A stretch of DNA of 64,000 bases from Lucinisca nassula (Eukaryota; Mollusca; Bivalvia; Lucinida; Lucinidae), in the NCBI GenBank assembly GCA_963580285.1, contig OY757013.1, positions 155,175,900 through 155,239,899 of the forward strand, in the 5' to 3' direction. The number at the start of each line of letters is the position of its first letter. Within the stretch, counting starts at the first letter, position 1. The notes under the pieces are model-generated. The model did not search any database and was not told where the DNA came from. It saw only the letters and a list, made by a program, of their open reading frames with translations. Shown one piece after another: positions 1 to 10,741 of this stretch. A program made the translations under genes and the position numbers.

Positions 1-58
1 ATGCTCTTCAGTCCTAAAATCCACATGGCTCACGGATTTGTCGAAATAACTTTCCTAT

Positions 59-76
59 AGAAAATAGCTATCGTGA
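59..76 (+). repeat. LINE target-site duplication, left copy
   Basis: AGAAAATAGCTATCGTGA, identical to 3991-4008. The two copies bracket the LINE. Confidence 0.92.
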
Positions 77-746
77 TTGGAATTTTGTACTTAATCCAGA
101 TATTGATTATGACAACTATATGCATATTAATAATCCAAGATCAAGACAAGCTATGCTAGACTTTTTAGAGGAAAACAGCATGTTAGATATTTGGAGAATT
201 ATGAACGAAGAGAAAAAACAGTTTACATGGCGAAGACTAAATCCTGTTAGAAAGCAAGCCAGACTTGATTTTTTTCTTATTTCTGAAAACATGTCCCATT
301 TTGTCACTGATACTCAAATAATTCCAGGTTTTCGTACTGATCATAGTGGTATAGTATTAAAGTTAAAATTTCAAGAGGGTGTAAGGGGTCCTGGGTATTG
401 GAAATTCAATAACACACTATTAAAAGATAAGGATTATGTTATAAATATTAAACAAACTATTAATGAAGTAAAACGGCAATATGTAATAAATGAAAATGAA
501 ATGGAAACAAATAATAACAATGAAACAATTCAATTTAATATAAATGACCAGTTATTCTTAGAAACATTACTCATGATAATTAGAGGGAATACAATTAAAT
601 TTAGCTCTGAAAAAAAGAAAAGATCTAAACTGGAAGAAAGTAATTTGGAGAAAGAAATTAATATTTTAGAGCAAGAAATTAATGATAATTTGATAAATAT
701 AAGTCAAGAGAAACTTCAACTTTTAGAACAAAAAAAATACAGTTAG
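75..746 (+). pseudogene. LINE endonuclease domain, C-terminal part
   Basis: The reading frame opens inside the element at 75 with Asp-Trp-Asn-Phe-Val, matching the GDxN-type motif of apurinic-like (EEP) endonucleases. Further on come QARLDFFLIS (about codons 58-67) and RTDHSGIVLKL (about codons 83-93), the substrate-binding and catalytic Asp-His motifs. In an intact element this domain nicks target DNA to prime reverse transcription. The N-terminal catalytic half is missing. Translation stops at 744-746, just after the A-run at 730-737. The next frame carries on the expected linker, so the stop results from a one-base slip and not from a natural end. The ATG at 120 is only the first methionine in the fragment. 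Confidence 0.88.
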
Positions 747-778
747 TAGATATAAGAAAGCAAAAAATTGAAGGTGTA

Positions 779-3451
779 ATGCTTAGGTCCAAATGTAGAT
801 ATCAAGATTTAGGGGAGAAACCAACAAAATATTTTTTAAATTTAGAAAGCAGAAATTATACTAGTAAAATAATAAATAAATTGATTGATGATGATGGTAA
901 AGAGTATACGGAAAGTAAGGATATTTTGAATCTTCAAAAAGAATTTTATCAAAAATTATACTCTAAAAATGAAGATATAAATGTAAATGACTTAGAAACG
1001 TTGATAGGAGAAAATTCTGAAAAATTATCTAATGCAGAATCAGAAGATCTGGAAGGAGATATTAAATATGCAGAAATATTACAGGCCCTAAAAAATATGA
1101 AAAATGATAAAAGCCCAGGACAAGATGGCTTTACAGCAGAATTTTTTAAATTTTTCTGGGTTGACATAGGACATTTTATATTAAGGTCATTAAATTATGC
1201 ATATAGAAATGGTTCTCTCTCTGTAACACAAAAACTTGGTATTATAACATGTTTACCAAAGCCAAATAAGAATAGACATAGTTTAAAAAACTGGAGACCT
1301 ATATCACTACTAAATGTTATATACAAATTGGCATCATCAGTAATAGCTAACAGACTTAAGAAAGTACTTGATAAATTAATACATGAGGATCAAAAGGGTT
1401 TTATTTCAGGGAGATTTTTAGGGGAGAACATCAGGTTAATATATGATGTGTTATATAATACAAAACATCAAGAATTACCAGGACTGATTTTATCTGTAGA
1501 CTTTGAAAAGGCATTCGACACAGTATCATGGGAATTCATTAATAAAACATTAAATTATTACAACTTTGGACCATCTATACGTAAATGGATTAATTTATTT
1601 CAGTCTGGAGCTGAATCATGCATTATTCAAAATGGCTTTATGTCAGAAAGTTTTCTTCTAAAACGTGGGTGTAGGCAAGGTGATCCAATCTCACCATATA
1701 TTTTTATTTTATGTGCGGAAATATTAGGGAAAATGATTAGGAAAAACGAAAATATCAAAGGCATTGTAATAAATGATAGAGAATACAAATTAAGCCAATA
1801 TGCTGATGACACCCAAATATTTTTAGATGGTAGTGAGAATACATTAAATACAGCATTGTCAGTTTTAAATAAATTTTATGAGATATCTGGATTAAAGTTA
1901 AATGTGGATGAAACTAAAGCAATATGGATTGGATCATTGAGTCATTCGGAAACCCAGCTGTGCCAGGACTATAATCTTGATTGGACTCAGGGAACTTTTA
2001 AAATTTTAGGTGTTAATTTTTCATGTGAAGTTTTTGACATCTGGGATTTAAACTCAAATGAAGTATTGAACAAAGTAGAAAATATATTAGCGCACTGGTC
2101 TAAAAGAAAGTTAACTTTGCTTGGACGAATTACAGTCATCAAATCATTAGCTCTGTCTAAGTTCACCCATCTATTTTTGGCTTTACCAAATCCGCCGGGA
2201 GACCTCATTAAACAGCTTGAGAGGCTTTTCTGTAAGTTTTTGTGGAATTCTGGTCCAGACAGGATCAAAAGAAGTATTATTATAAAAAACATGAATGCTG
2301 GAGGGCTGAGAATGATACATATTCAGCACTTTATTAAAGCACTAAAAATAACATGGCTTCGACGAGTCATTAAGAATGATAGAAATTCTTCATGGCATTC
2401 ACTATCAAACATTGACTTTGGCACGTTATTAAATATGGGATCAGGATATCCAGCTCAAATAGCAGGGCGTATTAATAATCCATTTTGGGAAGAAGTATTG
2501 AAATGTTGGGCAAATTTTTGCGATTTAGTAAAAGTTGAGTCAGTCTGCCAAATTTTAAACTCTCCACTATGGTATAATAAAAATTTAACACAAGGAGCAA
2601 ATTATTTCATTAAAAATTGGTATGACAAAGGCATTAGGCTAGTATCTGACCTGCTGGACCAAAACGGTAATTTTTACAATTTTGATGCTTTAAAAACAAT
2701 ATATGGGATAGCCGGGACTTTTTTGGATTATCAAGGGATCTTAGCTAAAATACCAGACGAATGGAAAACTATTATAAGAACCAATAATAATGTACACAGA
2801 ATGAACAGATTTAATGTAACAAGTAGTTTATATACAAGTTTTTTGTTGAAAGATAAAAAAGGATGTAGGAGATTCTATGACATAATGACCAGAGCAAATG
2901 AAATTATTTTTGAAAACAAATGGGTAAGAGAGATTGGGAATCTAAATGAGCAAGATTTTAATAATACTAATAGAGCAATGAAAAATTTAAAAGAGGTTAT
3001 ATTAAAAGATTTTCAGTTTAAAATAAACAATAAAATTTTGGTTACAAAATCTTTTCTGTACCGTATAAGAAAGGCAGAAAATACTCTCTGTTCATATTGT
3101 AATAGTGATATAGAATCTTTTTACCATCTCTTTGTAGAATGTGATAAAGTGAAACATTTCTGGGTAGAGCTTAGGCAATGGCTACTTTCAATATCAAATG
3201 TTCATTTAGTATTGGATGGGAAAAATATTTTATTCTCCACCCAAGGCAGAGACCAGCTTGTGAGCTACATTTCTACAACAGCTAAATATTACATATATAA
3301 AACTAAGTTTTTTGCTAATGAACTCAATTTAAATACCTTTATAGCAATTTTAAAAGATAAATTTCGGTGTGAAAAGTTCATAGCATACTTAGATAATAGC
3401 CTAGCAAAGTTTTTGTCGAAATGGGGCCCACTAAACAATGTTTTAAGTTAA
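779..3451 (+). CDS. LINE ORF2 reverse transcriptase, C-terminal part
   Basis: 890 codons from the first ATG; the homologous frame extends upstream to the A-run at about 737, where it leaves the endonuclease frame. Visible motifs: RSKCRYQDLGEKPTKYFLNLE at the start, KSPGQDGFTAEFFK (~codon 114), NWRPISLLNV, palm motif A VDFEKAFDTVSW (~240), GCRQGDPISPYIF (~298), and the catalytic YADD at 1798-1809 (~341). Near the C-terminus is a Cys/His cluster CSYCN...FYHLFVEC (~771-789), the zf-RVT type. The enzyme copies element RNA at a nicked genomic site. The palm residues are intact and no internal stop is seen, so the copy is fairly young. It cannot work as it stands: the endonuclease is cut off, the frame is shifted and the promoter is lost. 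Confidence 0.92.
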   Translation: MLRSKCRYQDLGEKPTKYFLNLESRNYTSKIINKLIDDDGKEYTESKDILNLQKEFYQKLYSKNEDINVNDLETLIGENSEKLSNAESEDLEGDIKYAEILQALKNMKNDKSPGQDGFTAEFFKFFWVDIGHFILRSLNYAYRNGSLSVTQKLGIITCLPKPNKNRHSLKNWRPISLLNVIYKLASSVIANRLKKVLDKLIHEDQKGFISGRFLGENIRLIYDVLYNTKHQELPGLILSVDFEKAFDTVSWEFINKTLNYYNFGPSIRKWINLFQSGAESCIIQNGFMSESFLLKRGCRQGDPISPYIFILCAEILGKMIRKNENIKGIVINDREYKLSQYADDTQIFLDGSENTLNTALSVLNKFYEISGLKLNVDETKAIWIGSLSHSETQLCQDYNLDWTQGTFKILGVNFSCEVFDIWDLNSNEVLNKVENILAHWSKRKLTLLGRITVIKSLALSKFTHLFLALPNPPGDLIKQLERLFCKFLWNSGPDRIKRSIIIKNMNAGGLRMIHIQHFIKALKITWLRRVIKNDRNSSWHSLSNIDFGTLLNMGSGYPAQIAGRINNPFWEEVLKCWANFCDLVKVESVCQILNSPLWYNKNLTQGANYFIKNWYDKGIRLVSDLLDQNGNFYNFDALKTIYGIAGTFLDYQGILAKIPDEWKTIIRTNNNVHRMNRFNVTSSLYTSFLLKDKKGCRRFYDIMTRANEIIFENKWVREIGNLNEQDFNNTNRAMKNLKEVILKDFQFKINNKILVTKSFLYRIRKAENTLCSYCNSDIESFYHLFVECDKVKHFWVELRQWLLSISNVHLVLDGKNILFSTQGRDQLVSYISTTAKYYIYKTKFFANELNLNTFIAILKDKFRCEKFIAYLDNSLAKFLSKWGPLNNVLS

Positions 3452-3990
3452 TATTATAGGGCATTTTGCGAGAGACATCTCATCTTTTTCCTTTTAATAA
3501 AAAGAGAATATCAATATCGAACTTCAGCGGCACCACAGGGCAGGAGGATCTATAGCAGAAAGTGTTTTAAGAAATAGAATTATCTCGTTAACCTTGGAGG
3601 GATGTTAGAAATTGCTATGCATAGGTGATAATCAGTTACATATACAGTAGTGATCCCAAATTTCTTGTGTGGCAGGCGAGTGTAACAGAGCAGAGACAGA
3701 TAAGACCCAGAATGCAGCTTGATAAGCATCTTTGCCTTCAACCTTCGGTAATAGTTACGAAAAATGTAATGATGAAATAATAAGGAAAGTTATTTAGATG
3801 GTTTTCTTACATCTCTTCTGCTACCTGAAATTCTGGGATCTCTACAGTAGATACCTCCATACTAAAATGTGGAGTAAACAATAAAAATAAGTCTTTGAAC
3901 TATCAAATATCTTACACTAAATATACATATGAATGTGTTTGTAAATTGAATGTAAATGTTTAAAGTTTTTGAAAAATAAAATTAAAAAAA
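3452..3990 (+). other. LINE 3' UTR and A-rich tail
   Basis: Non-coding continuation of the LINE after the stop codon, ending in an A-rich tail just before the right duplication. No polyadenylation signal is placed with confidence. Confidence 0.8.
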
Positions 3991-4008
3991 AGAAAATAGC
4001 TATCGTGA
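3991..4008 (+). repeat. LINE target-site duplication, right copy
   Basis: Second copy of the 18-bp duplication, directly after the A-rich tail of the LINE. Where the tail ends and the duplication begins is ambiguous by a few A residues. Confidence 0.92.
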
Positions 4009-4049
4009 GGTCGGAGTGTTGCGTAAGAGGATCATAAGTTGGGCTTGGA

Positions 4050-4110
4050 AACCAGTGTAGACCCAGACCAGACACCGCATAACGCGGCGTCTGATCAAGA
4101 TTTACATTAT
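4050..4110. repeat. pal60 palindromic repeat, copy 1
   Basis: Imperfect ~60-bp palindrome of the AGTGTAGACC / ACCGCATAACGCGGCGTCTG type. It recurs at least eight more times in the window and folds into one hairpin. Confidence 0.75.
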
Positions 4111-4243
4111 TTGATTGAGACTGGAATTTTAGGGTTAAATGAAACAGTTTAAATCACGGCCCCGGACCATTTCCTAGACCTACACTCAGCGACAATCGAC
4201 CGTCCAACCCACTCAGTACCAGAAACCCCTAAAGAGGTAAATG

Positions 4244-4297
4244 GCAAACCGTGCAGGCCCAGATCAGACGCCGCAGATCAGGGCCTACACTGTTTGC
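4244..4297. repeat. pal60 palindromic repeat, copy 2
   Basis: Starts GCAAACCGTGCAGGCCCAGA and ends with the inverted CCTACACTGTTTGC. Same family as 4050-4110. Confidence 0.8.
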
Positions 4298-4507
4298 TAA
4301 ATGTTCAGTCATTTTCCAAATAAATTTTGATGAAAACACAACCTGACACCCCTAAATTTTGAAATGGACTCATTTTATATATGAGGAGGAGGATTCAATT
4401 TGGTGCAAAAAGGGCTAACTGTACTCTCAGTGCTTTGATATATACCAGCTGTCCATTGGCACATTTATCAGATTATTGTTTGGAATTTTATTTCCTATAA
4501 TTACACA

Positions 4508-4798
4508 AGGTAAACAAGTCCGAGCAATGAACACTCCTCCAAACCCATTTTATAGAGAGAAATGTGGGGTTTACGGGTATACATCTCCTTTCTTGTTTCT
4601 GCTCCACGACATAGATTGTGGGTACTAGTAAGGAACACCTAATTTAGTGCTCCACATTGGGGCGGTTCTAACGAGCACCAACAGAGAACATATCTATTAT
4701 TTTCATATGAAAACGGAACATCTAGAGATATCACAATAGAAGTGAAGAAAATGAAAGCAAAGGCGCCATTATAGCGCACGAGTGTATTATCGTGATGC
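4508..4798. mobile_element. FB-B foldback element, decayed copy
   Basis: Begins with AACAAGTCCG-type sequence and ends with TGTATTATCGTGATG. The central hairpin (4615-4680) is degraded: the GCGGTTCTAACGAGCACC right arm is clear but the left arm is broken. Confidence 0.75.
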
Positions 4799-5164
4799 CA
4801 ACATGACATTGAAAACATATTGCAAATAGTAATCGGGGCTTCGTAGTTTGTAATGGTCCCTTTCTGGTTCTCCGTCTAAAAAGGGTTAAGCAGTAGTTAT
4901 AAAATCTTTAATGAAACCATCTTCAGACCAACAGTCGCGGAGATGGGGATCATTACAATTGCGAAGCAAAGAAGCAGAATGATAGCTGATAATGTCCCAT
5001 CATTACCGGAATCACCACTTAAATAATTACAAGGAGAGGTAAAAATATGTAATTATGTTATAGCAGCAGTCTATGTACTTACCAAGCAGGCTTGCAACGC
5101 TGGATCAAAGTTTAAAACGTTGTCTCAATGTCGATTTATCGTTTTGTCTGCAATGTGTGCCTGA

Positions 5165-6325
5165 TTCTAGAACCTTATTTACATAGTGGGTTATTGTGGT
5201 AATGTAAAACGTTATATGGTTTATCCAGGGGAATTCCTGTGAGTAATCTCGGGCTACATAAGCAGTCTTCTTTGGAAACATGTCGAAATTCCAACTGAAA
5301 ATTATACACTAAAACTATACGATCACATTTTAGAAGAAATAAACTGGATAGAAACTGTAAACAAGACTTGTGTTTCTTTTGACTATGCCATATATTCATT
5401 TTTAGACGCAGCACCTATGTCTTGGATAGCCATTTTGTTCAAATTTAAACAGAAGAAATCCAAATGTCACCTACCTGTCTCTGTTATGATCAAGTAACTG
5501 TTCAATTGGTTATTATCAAGTTAACGCCCAGTTTGTTATTTGTCACTACCATGCTGTCCGTTAATGGCGGTCCACTTATTGTCGTTGTCAGGTCGAAGCT
5601 GTCTTCTGTGTCCCGGATGAAACCCATGTAAACATTAAAGTCAAAGTCCCAGAAGGTCTGCGTCTGCCTTGAGTTTCTCAGCTACCTCACTCGAAGTTTC
5701 CCGTTCAAAGTTTAGTGAAGTATATTACATGATTTGATATAATGTTTTATATAGTCTTCACGTATAAAGGAGTATAATCATATATCGTCAGAGACTTGAT
5801 CGCAGTGACAGTTCTCTATGTCTAGTGACTCTATGTACAATAATCTCCAACAATGTTTTAAAACAATAGTTCTTATATCTTCGTACTCAATAAAGCAATT
5901 TGGTGCACAAATCACAAAAAAATATCCCGTAATAGTGGCTGAGTTTTCTTTGAAATGTTCGTCTATGACTTTTTGTTTATAAACACACTCTGTTTCCTCA
6001 CCCAGTTCGAAAAAGATTTTTTTTTCTCTTAATCCTTGTCACGGCACCAAAACTGAATATGTGGCATGGTCAAAAGAGACACAAGTCTTGTTTACAGGTT
6101 CTATCTAGTTTATTTCTTCTAAAATATGATCGTATAGTTTCAGTGTTGAATTTTCAGTTCGAACTTCGAAATGTTTCCAAAGAAGACCAAAACGAAAATA
6201 CCACTGAGCCAGGACAACCACTGCTTATATAGTCTGAGATTGTCACAGGAATTCCCCTGGATAAACCATATTACGTTTTACATTAACGCATTACCCACTT
6301 TGTAAATTAGGTTCTAGAATTTCCA
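5165..6325. repeat. Long inverted repeat pair with 630-bp spacer
   Basis: The segment 5165-5400 is repeated in inverted orientation at about 6050-6325, sharing for example GGGGAATTCCTGTGA, AAACTATACGATCA, AGAAGAAATAAACT and TAAACAAGACTTGTGT. The right arm has an extra ~33 bp. The outer ends both carry a GGTTCTAGAA/TTCTAGAACC motif. The spacer (5415-6045) shows no coding potential. It could be a foldback or MITE-like element or an inverted duplication. The 79-codon ORF on the minus strand in the left arm has no support. Confidence 0.75.
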
Positions 6326-6401
6326 AAACATGTTCTTGCATAACTGAAAAAAGAAGTTAGTTTACTTAGATTAAATTTAATAACAAAATGATGGAAACTT
6401 T

Positions 6402-6697
6402 CGACCCCGCCCATCGGGGCTTGAAGAAACAGATGTGCTACATGATGTTTCCACGCAGAGCTGAAACGGACCGCACATGAGTAAACCGCCTACAGGATCT
6501 AAGCCTGCCAAGGCAAAGCAGTGCGAATCGGACCGTCCATGCATATACACCCTATTGGTTTCATTGGGCGACATTGCTTGATGCGTCATTTCATCTCAAT
6601 ATCAGGTAAAAGTCCCACAAAATTGTAAGCAACGTCTCCAAAATGACATATATTGTGTAGAAGTGGTAGTTAAACCTCAAATCAAACAAACAAAGAT
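6402..6697 (+). mobile_element. SINE-D copy 1
   Basis: ~295-bp element with head CCCCGCCCATCGGGGCTTGA, a middle segment TAAACCNNNTTGGTTTCATT, and a tail reading AAACCTCAAATCAAACAAAC. No RNA polymerase III B-box is obvious in the head, so its origin is unclear. The tail matches that of the tRNA-headed SINE-F. Confidence 0.8.
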
Positions 6698-7162
6698 GGA
6701 AACTTAAATTCCAAAAGAATAAACCCTTTGAAGTTACGTAAACAACAACGAATAATGAAGAACTAAATCACTTAGCTTGACCACTTAACGGAACATAAAT
6801 AAATGCTTAGCTTATTGCATATGCAAAAACGTGCCCTGTGTTAAAACGCTTGATTAGAAACTAATTTAATTTGAAAGATAAGCATTACAAATAAATACTA
6901 CTCTTACATAGACCCTTAACTCCTTTATATAAGAAATGACCGTTTTGTTGTCCTTCTAACAATATTAAAACAAACATGTATGACTTTGTATTGACTTGGT
7001 TACACCATATTTACTTCGGACAGACTATGTCTTTTAAAGTAAAAGTCCTGTTGGTCCTCAAACCATTATTTTGTGGCACCATTCAGAGAAACTGTTTCCA
7101 CGTAAATATAACTGATATTTCAAAATTCCTAACAGGTAACAATCACTAGAACTGTTTGATCT
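6698..7162. other. No feature recognised
   Basis: AT-rich sequence without a supported ORF or repeat. Confidence 0.5.
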
Positions 7163-7382
7163 GGGGCCAGTTGTTCAAAACTAACGACGTCTTTAATTAA
7201 CGTATATTTAAAACTTTGATCATTAAATATGTCAAATATGCTAATATTTTTGCTGAAAAAATGTGAGCAGCTTTTGCGGATGCAAAAATAACACAATTTT
7301 GGATATTGTACTTGCTAGAACAGTTAACAATTTGACCGCTAACGAGCTCGTTAAGCTAACGATGCTTTGAACCACTGGCCCC
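7163..7382. mobile_element. MITE with GGGGCCAGT termini
   Basis: 220-bp element with inverted ends GGGGCCAGTTGTTCAAA and TTTGAACCACTGGCCCC (one mismatch). A truncated relative is at about 8690-8765 (shared ACGAGCTCGNTAAGCTAA). No clear target duplication. Confidence 0.75.
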
Positions 7383-7597
7383 TGAACTTCAGGGTGGTGA
7401 TCACGTTGTTCGGAGGACGAGAGTCCTGTGTCTGAATCATTATTATTATAATTTTTATTATTTATTCTTGATGGTTACCAACTAAGAAACAAAGTACTAG
7501 CAGCGCTGGAAGTCGATTATCTCTGTGTGCAGGCTGAAACTGGTTCTGAACGGGGAATTGCACTCTTTCGTTTCACCCTCAAATTCCTTTACCGTAA

Positions 7598-7662
7598 GCA
7601 AACAGTGTAGACCCTAATCAGATGCCGCATACTGCAGTGTCTGATCAGGATGCACTGTTTGC
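7598..7662. repeat. pal60 palindromic repeat, copy 3
   Basis: Full-length copy bounded by GCAAACAGTGTAGACC and CACTGTTTGC. Confidence 0.85.
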
Positions 7663-7959
7663 TAAGCTCAATGCATTATTCCAGGCCAGATTCTATTCTC
7701 TAAAATACCCTTACCCTGACTGCCTACAAATCAGTGACAGTAATGTGGACATCAGCACTGAAAAGTTACTTTGCTGTATAACTTTGGGCCAATAGATAAG
7801 CAATTGACCCAGTTAAGGGATCTCGTTGTGCCTGTCCTGGTGAGCACTAACAACCTTTGTTTAAGGTAGAAATTATGAAAGATCAGACTGTTTCTTGGCA
7901 TGAAAACAGGCTCCAGCTGTTTAAAACATATCGTTTAAGGGGAACGGGAATACCTGGCA

Positions 7960-8100
7960 GATTTTTCCGCCATTTTTCAAAGGGAGACAACTTTCGGGAT
8001 TTCCTGTTCGCATTTCTAAAAGCCCTATCCCACAGGAAAAGGGGTCTACTCTTAAAGGAAAGAAGAGCAAATTCTTTCCTTTAAGAGTTGACCCCGGTTG
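7960..8100 (+). repeat. Dispersed repeat with hairpin (pair with 12070-12210)
   Basis: Contains TTTTTCCGCCATTTTTCAAA and a hairpin around GTCTACTCTTAAAGGAAAGA / TCTTTCCTTTAAGAG. The same unit lies inverted at 12070-12210. The small ORFs here are by-products. Confidence 0.7.
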
Positions 8101-8176
8101 ACATCGGCGACACAAATACTTTAGCAGAAGTTGGCTCCCCTGAAGGTGTTCCCATTCCCCTTAAAATATGATCATA

Positions 8177-8330
8177 CCGTGAAAATCCACTGCTAAGACC
8201 ACCAAAATGTGCTTTACATAGATTGTTTGTTTTTTGTATTGTTTCTTTGTGTGTTCTGCATACCTTATCCTCTAATTTAAGACCACTTTTGAACAGTTCT
8301 AAACGTGGTCTTAATACAGAAATTTTACTG
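8177..8330. mobile_element. MITE-N copy 1 (TA-flanked)
   Basis: 154 bp, right end TTAATACAGAAATTTTACTG followed by TA (8331-8332), left end CCGTGAAAATCCACTGCTAA preceded by TA (8175-8176). The ends match MITE-N at 12844-13049. TA duplication suggests a Tc1/mariner-type source. Confidence 0.75.
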
Positions 8331-8444
8331 TATGCTACTTTTTTTCGCAGAAACATTTTTGAGGCGTTTGTTTTTAGTTTATACTGGATTGCGATTATTG
8401 AATCGCTCTCGAACACTCATTCCGGATGTTATCACGCGCGCGCG

Positions 8445-8616
8445 AGAGAGAGGCAGTGACTTTTATTCCACTGCTACCCATTTACACCTGGGTCGAGTTG
8501 GGCATTGTCATAAAGTGTCTTGCCCGAGGACACACCCCGGCTCCGGTGGCCAGATTCGAACCCATAACCTCTCGATCATAAGTCGAACGTGCTAACCACT
8601 GAGCTATCGAAGCGTT
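8445..8616 (-). mobile_element. SINE-S, tRNA-headed, minus strand
   Basis: Read on the minus strand the head is GCTTCGATAGCTCAGTGGTT (A-box region), followed by a B-box region GGTTATGGGTTCGAATCTGG. These are the internal RNA polymerase III promoter parts of a tRNA-derived SINE. A microsatellite (CGCGCG/GAGAGAGA) lies at the tail side. Confidence 0.8.
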
Positions 8617-8799
8617 TTTATTTGCAAAAGCTTCTCACACGTTTTGTTTTTTGAAAAGAAAAAAAAAAAAAAAAACAGCAAAAAGCAACAACAGAGTATT
8701 GGATAGTGTATGCTAGAACAAATGACCACTTACGAGCTCGATAAGCTAATCATACTTTAAACAAACTGAGTCCAGATAATTATGAACTGCGATGCAGTG

Positions 8800-9000
8800 G
8801 TACAACATAGGATTTGAAATAGAGAGGTAGCCGGTTCGATTCCCGCATGCACCAAGTTTTGTTTCCTTGAGCACGAGACTATATCCTCATTGCTAAGTAC
8901 TGGTTTCTACATAGGTAGAGGGAGAAAAGAGGGTCGCGTTGAAGATTGAAAGGGGCCAATGGTTTACTACATCTGTTACCCTTTATAAATAAAGTCGATA

Positions 9001-9049
<49 letters not shown>
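8800..9049 (+). mobile_element. SINE-J with (ATT)n tail, plus strand
   Basis: tRNA-like head with B-box GGTTCGATTCCCGC (8831-8844), body CCTTGAGCACGAGACT, 3' end CTTTATAAATAAAGTCGATA, then an (ATT)n microsatellite at about 8999-9049. A second copy of the family is at 25504-25650 (minus). The simple-repeat tail is part of the SINE. Confidence 0.82.
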
Positions 9050-9050
<1 letters not shown>

Positions 9051-9105
9051 AGATGCATCAGGGATGCTTTTGTTTCACATCGATGTACTGCACGAACTGA
9101 TATAT

Positions 9106-9342
9106 GGGTCCCGTCAAGCGATTTTGGTACTTATCGCCTATGCGAGCAGCGAAGGTTCAGGCGAGCCTGCGCATCCGCGCAGTCTCGCCACAACCTTCGC
9201 TGCTCGCTTATACAAGCAGTGAATCAAGAGGAACCTTCAGACAGAAAGCCATATCCCTGACACCGCTGAATGGCTGGGCATGCGCAGTTAAAAATTTGTC
9301 ATGACGGAATGCTCGAAGACACAAATTCGCTTGGCGGGGCTC
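9106..9342. mobile_element. MITE-M copy 1, 4-bp target duplication ATAT
   Basis: 237 bp, ends GGGTCCCGTCAAGCGA and TCGCTTGGCGGGGCTC (inverted), flanked by ATAT at 9102-9105 and 9343-9346. Inside is a hairpin: GAGCAGCGAAGGTTC / GAACCTTCGCTGCTC around 9146-9207. The 66-codon ORF across it is a shadow of the repeat. Confidence 0.9.
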
Positions 9343-9678
9343 ATATGTCTGTAGCACTTAAGTAATACATAGAAACTTCCACCTGAAGTTTCCCATTATA
9401 ATGGCATCAGTTTTTTGGTGTCTGTACTACGGTTTTACAAATATGCATGGCATCACTTTAAAATGCTGAGCAGTTGATACCCTTGCCAGTATGCAATTAT
9501 TCTTACTGTGAAACGTGGTATTTACATGGATACATGTGTACATTAATAATCACTTTACTCTCGCCGAAAAACGGAGATTGATTTTCGGTATTCGTCAGAA
9601 CCGCCACAATAAGCACTCATCACATATTTTAGATCAGTAAGACACACGGTTGTGTTATCCTAATCAAAAGAAAGAAAT

Positions 9679-9993
9679 CGGCCCCCGCCCATAGGGGCTT
9701 GAAGAAATATATGGGCTGCATGATGCTTCCACGCAGAGCTGAATCCGGCCTGCACACTAGCACTGGTAAACCGCTTAGAGGATCTAAGCCTATCCAGGAA
9801 CCGCGGTGCGAGGCGGACCGTCCATGCTAATAAACCCTATTGGTTTCATTGGGCGACAGGGCTTGAGATGTCATTTCATCTCAATGTCGGGTAAAAGTCC
9901 CACAAAATTGGAAGCAACGTCTCCAAAATGACCTTTACAGTGTTGACGGGGACGTTTAACCTCAAATCAAAAAAAAAAAAAAAAAAGAAAAAA
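9679..9993 (+). mobile_element. SINE-D copy 2
   Basis: Complete copy: GGCCCCCGCCCATAGGGGCT head, tail AACCTCAAATC running into a long A-run. Confidence 0.85.
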
Positions 9994-10145
9994 GAAACAA
10001 TGTAGATTCAGAGTCTGACGTTTAACCCATTGTGTATACTAGTGGACTCTTCCATTGCTATCTGTTCGACAGGGCCATTTGTTATTATAAGTGGTGTCAG
10101 ACTTATTGTTTCGTTTTTATTCTATTTTTGAGGAAAAGTTCTGTT

Positions 10146-10191
10146 AACAAATTGTGTAGACCCTGATCAGATCTGGGACTGCACTGTTTGC
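10146..10191. repeat. pal60, shortened copy 4
   Basis: GTGTAGACCCTGATCAGATC followed by TGCACTGTTTGC; the centre is deleted. Confidence 0.7.
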
Positions 10192-10339
10192 CTAGGAATC
10201 GCTTTTTGGGGTTTCCCACATGCAATGGATTAACAATGTTCCATTTTTGCATATATGGGCTAAGCCTTAATCCTAGCATACCAATCAGCGACAAAGATAC
10301 TGTGTGGTATTTTCCTTTGTCGGCTCTTAACATAGAGGG

Positions 10340-10606
10340 CATCACGAAAACATGCCTATATAATTCTGACCCCTTCGAATCCCACTTTTATAATGTAAAA
10401 CTGGGGTTTGCAGGGGTGAACCTTATTTTTCTTATTTCTGCTCTAATATATAGACTGTGGGTACTCGTTAGAACCGCCTCATCGAGGCGGTTCTAACGAG
10501 TACCCACAATCTATTTTTTTGAGCAGAAATAAGAAAAATTTCACAATTTTTCATTTTTTCGGCGATAAAGGTTGCAATGTATTGGTATAGGCGTGTTTTC
10601 GTAATT
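10340..10606. mobile_element. FB-A foldback element, copy 1
   Basis: Starts CATCACGAAAACATGCCTAT and ends GGCGTGTTTTCGTAAT. The central palindrome has arms of ~55 bp (10430-10545) around GAACCGCCTCATCGAGGCGG. Non-coding. ORFs in it are shadows of the palindrome. Confidence 0.9.
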
Positions 10607-10710
10607 GTAGGTGTTCGTTTGAACCGCCACATTGAAGCAGTTCCAACGAATACATGAGGTGGTACAAACAATCCATATTTTGAGCAAAAAATAAGAAACA
10701 AATATTCCCC
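10607..10710. repeat. Foldback core remnant
   Basis: GTGTTCGTTTGAACCGCCAC facing GCAGTTCCAACGAATACATG: a degenerate copy of the central hairpin of the FB families, adjoining FB-A copy 1. Confidence 0.6.
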
Positions 10711-10741
10711 TTTGCAACCCCCTTTTTACTATTTAAAGTAT

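Larger units (their letters stand above)
75..3990 (+). mobile_element. 5'-truncated L1/Tx1-like LINE retrotransposon
   Basis: A non-LTR retrotransposon copy flanked by an identical 18-bp target-site duplication, AGAAAATAGCTATCGTGA, at 59-76 and 3991-4008. Order: C-terminal endonuclease, reverse transcriptase, zinc-knuckle region, ~540 bp 3' UTR, and an A-rich tail at about 3971-3990. It lacks ORF1 and most of the endonuclease, so it is a 5'-truncated insertion, which is usual for this class. The two bases GA (75-76) belong both to the duplication and to the first codon of the endonuclease Asp-Trp-Asn motif, so the 5' junction carries microhomology. The exact clade within the L1/Tx1 group is inferred from motifs only. 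Confidence 0.93.
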
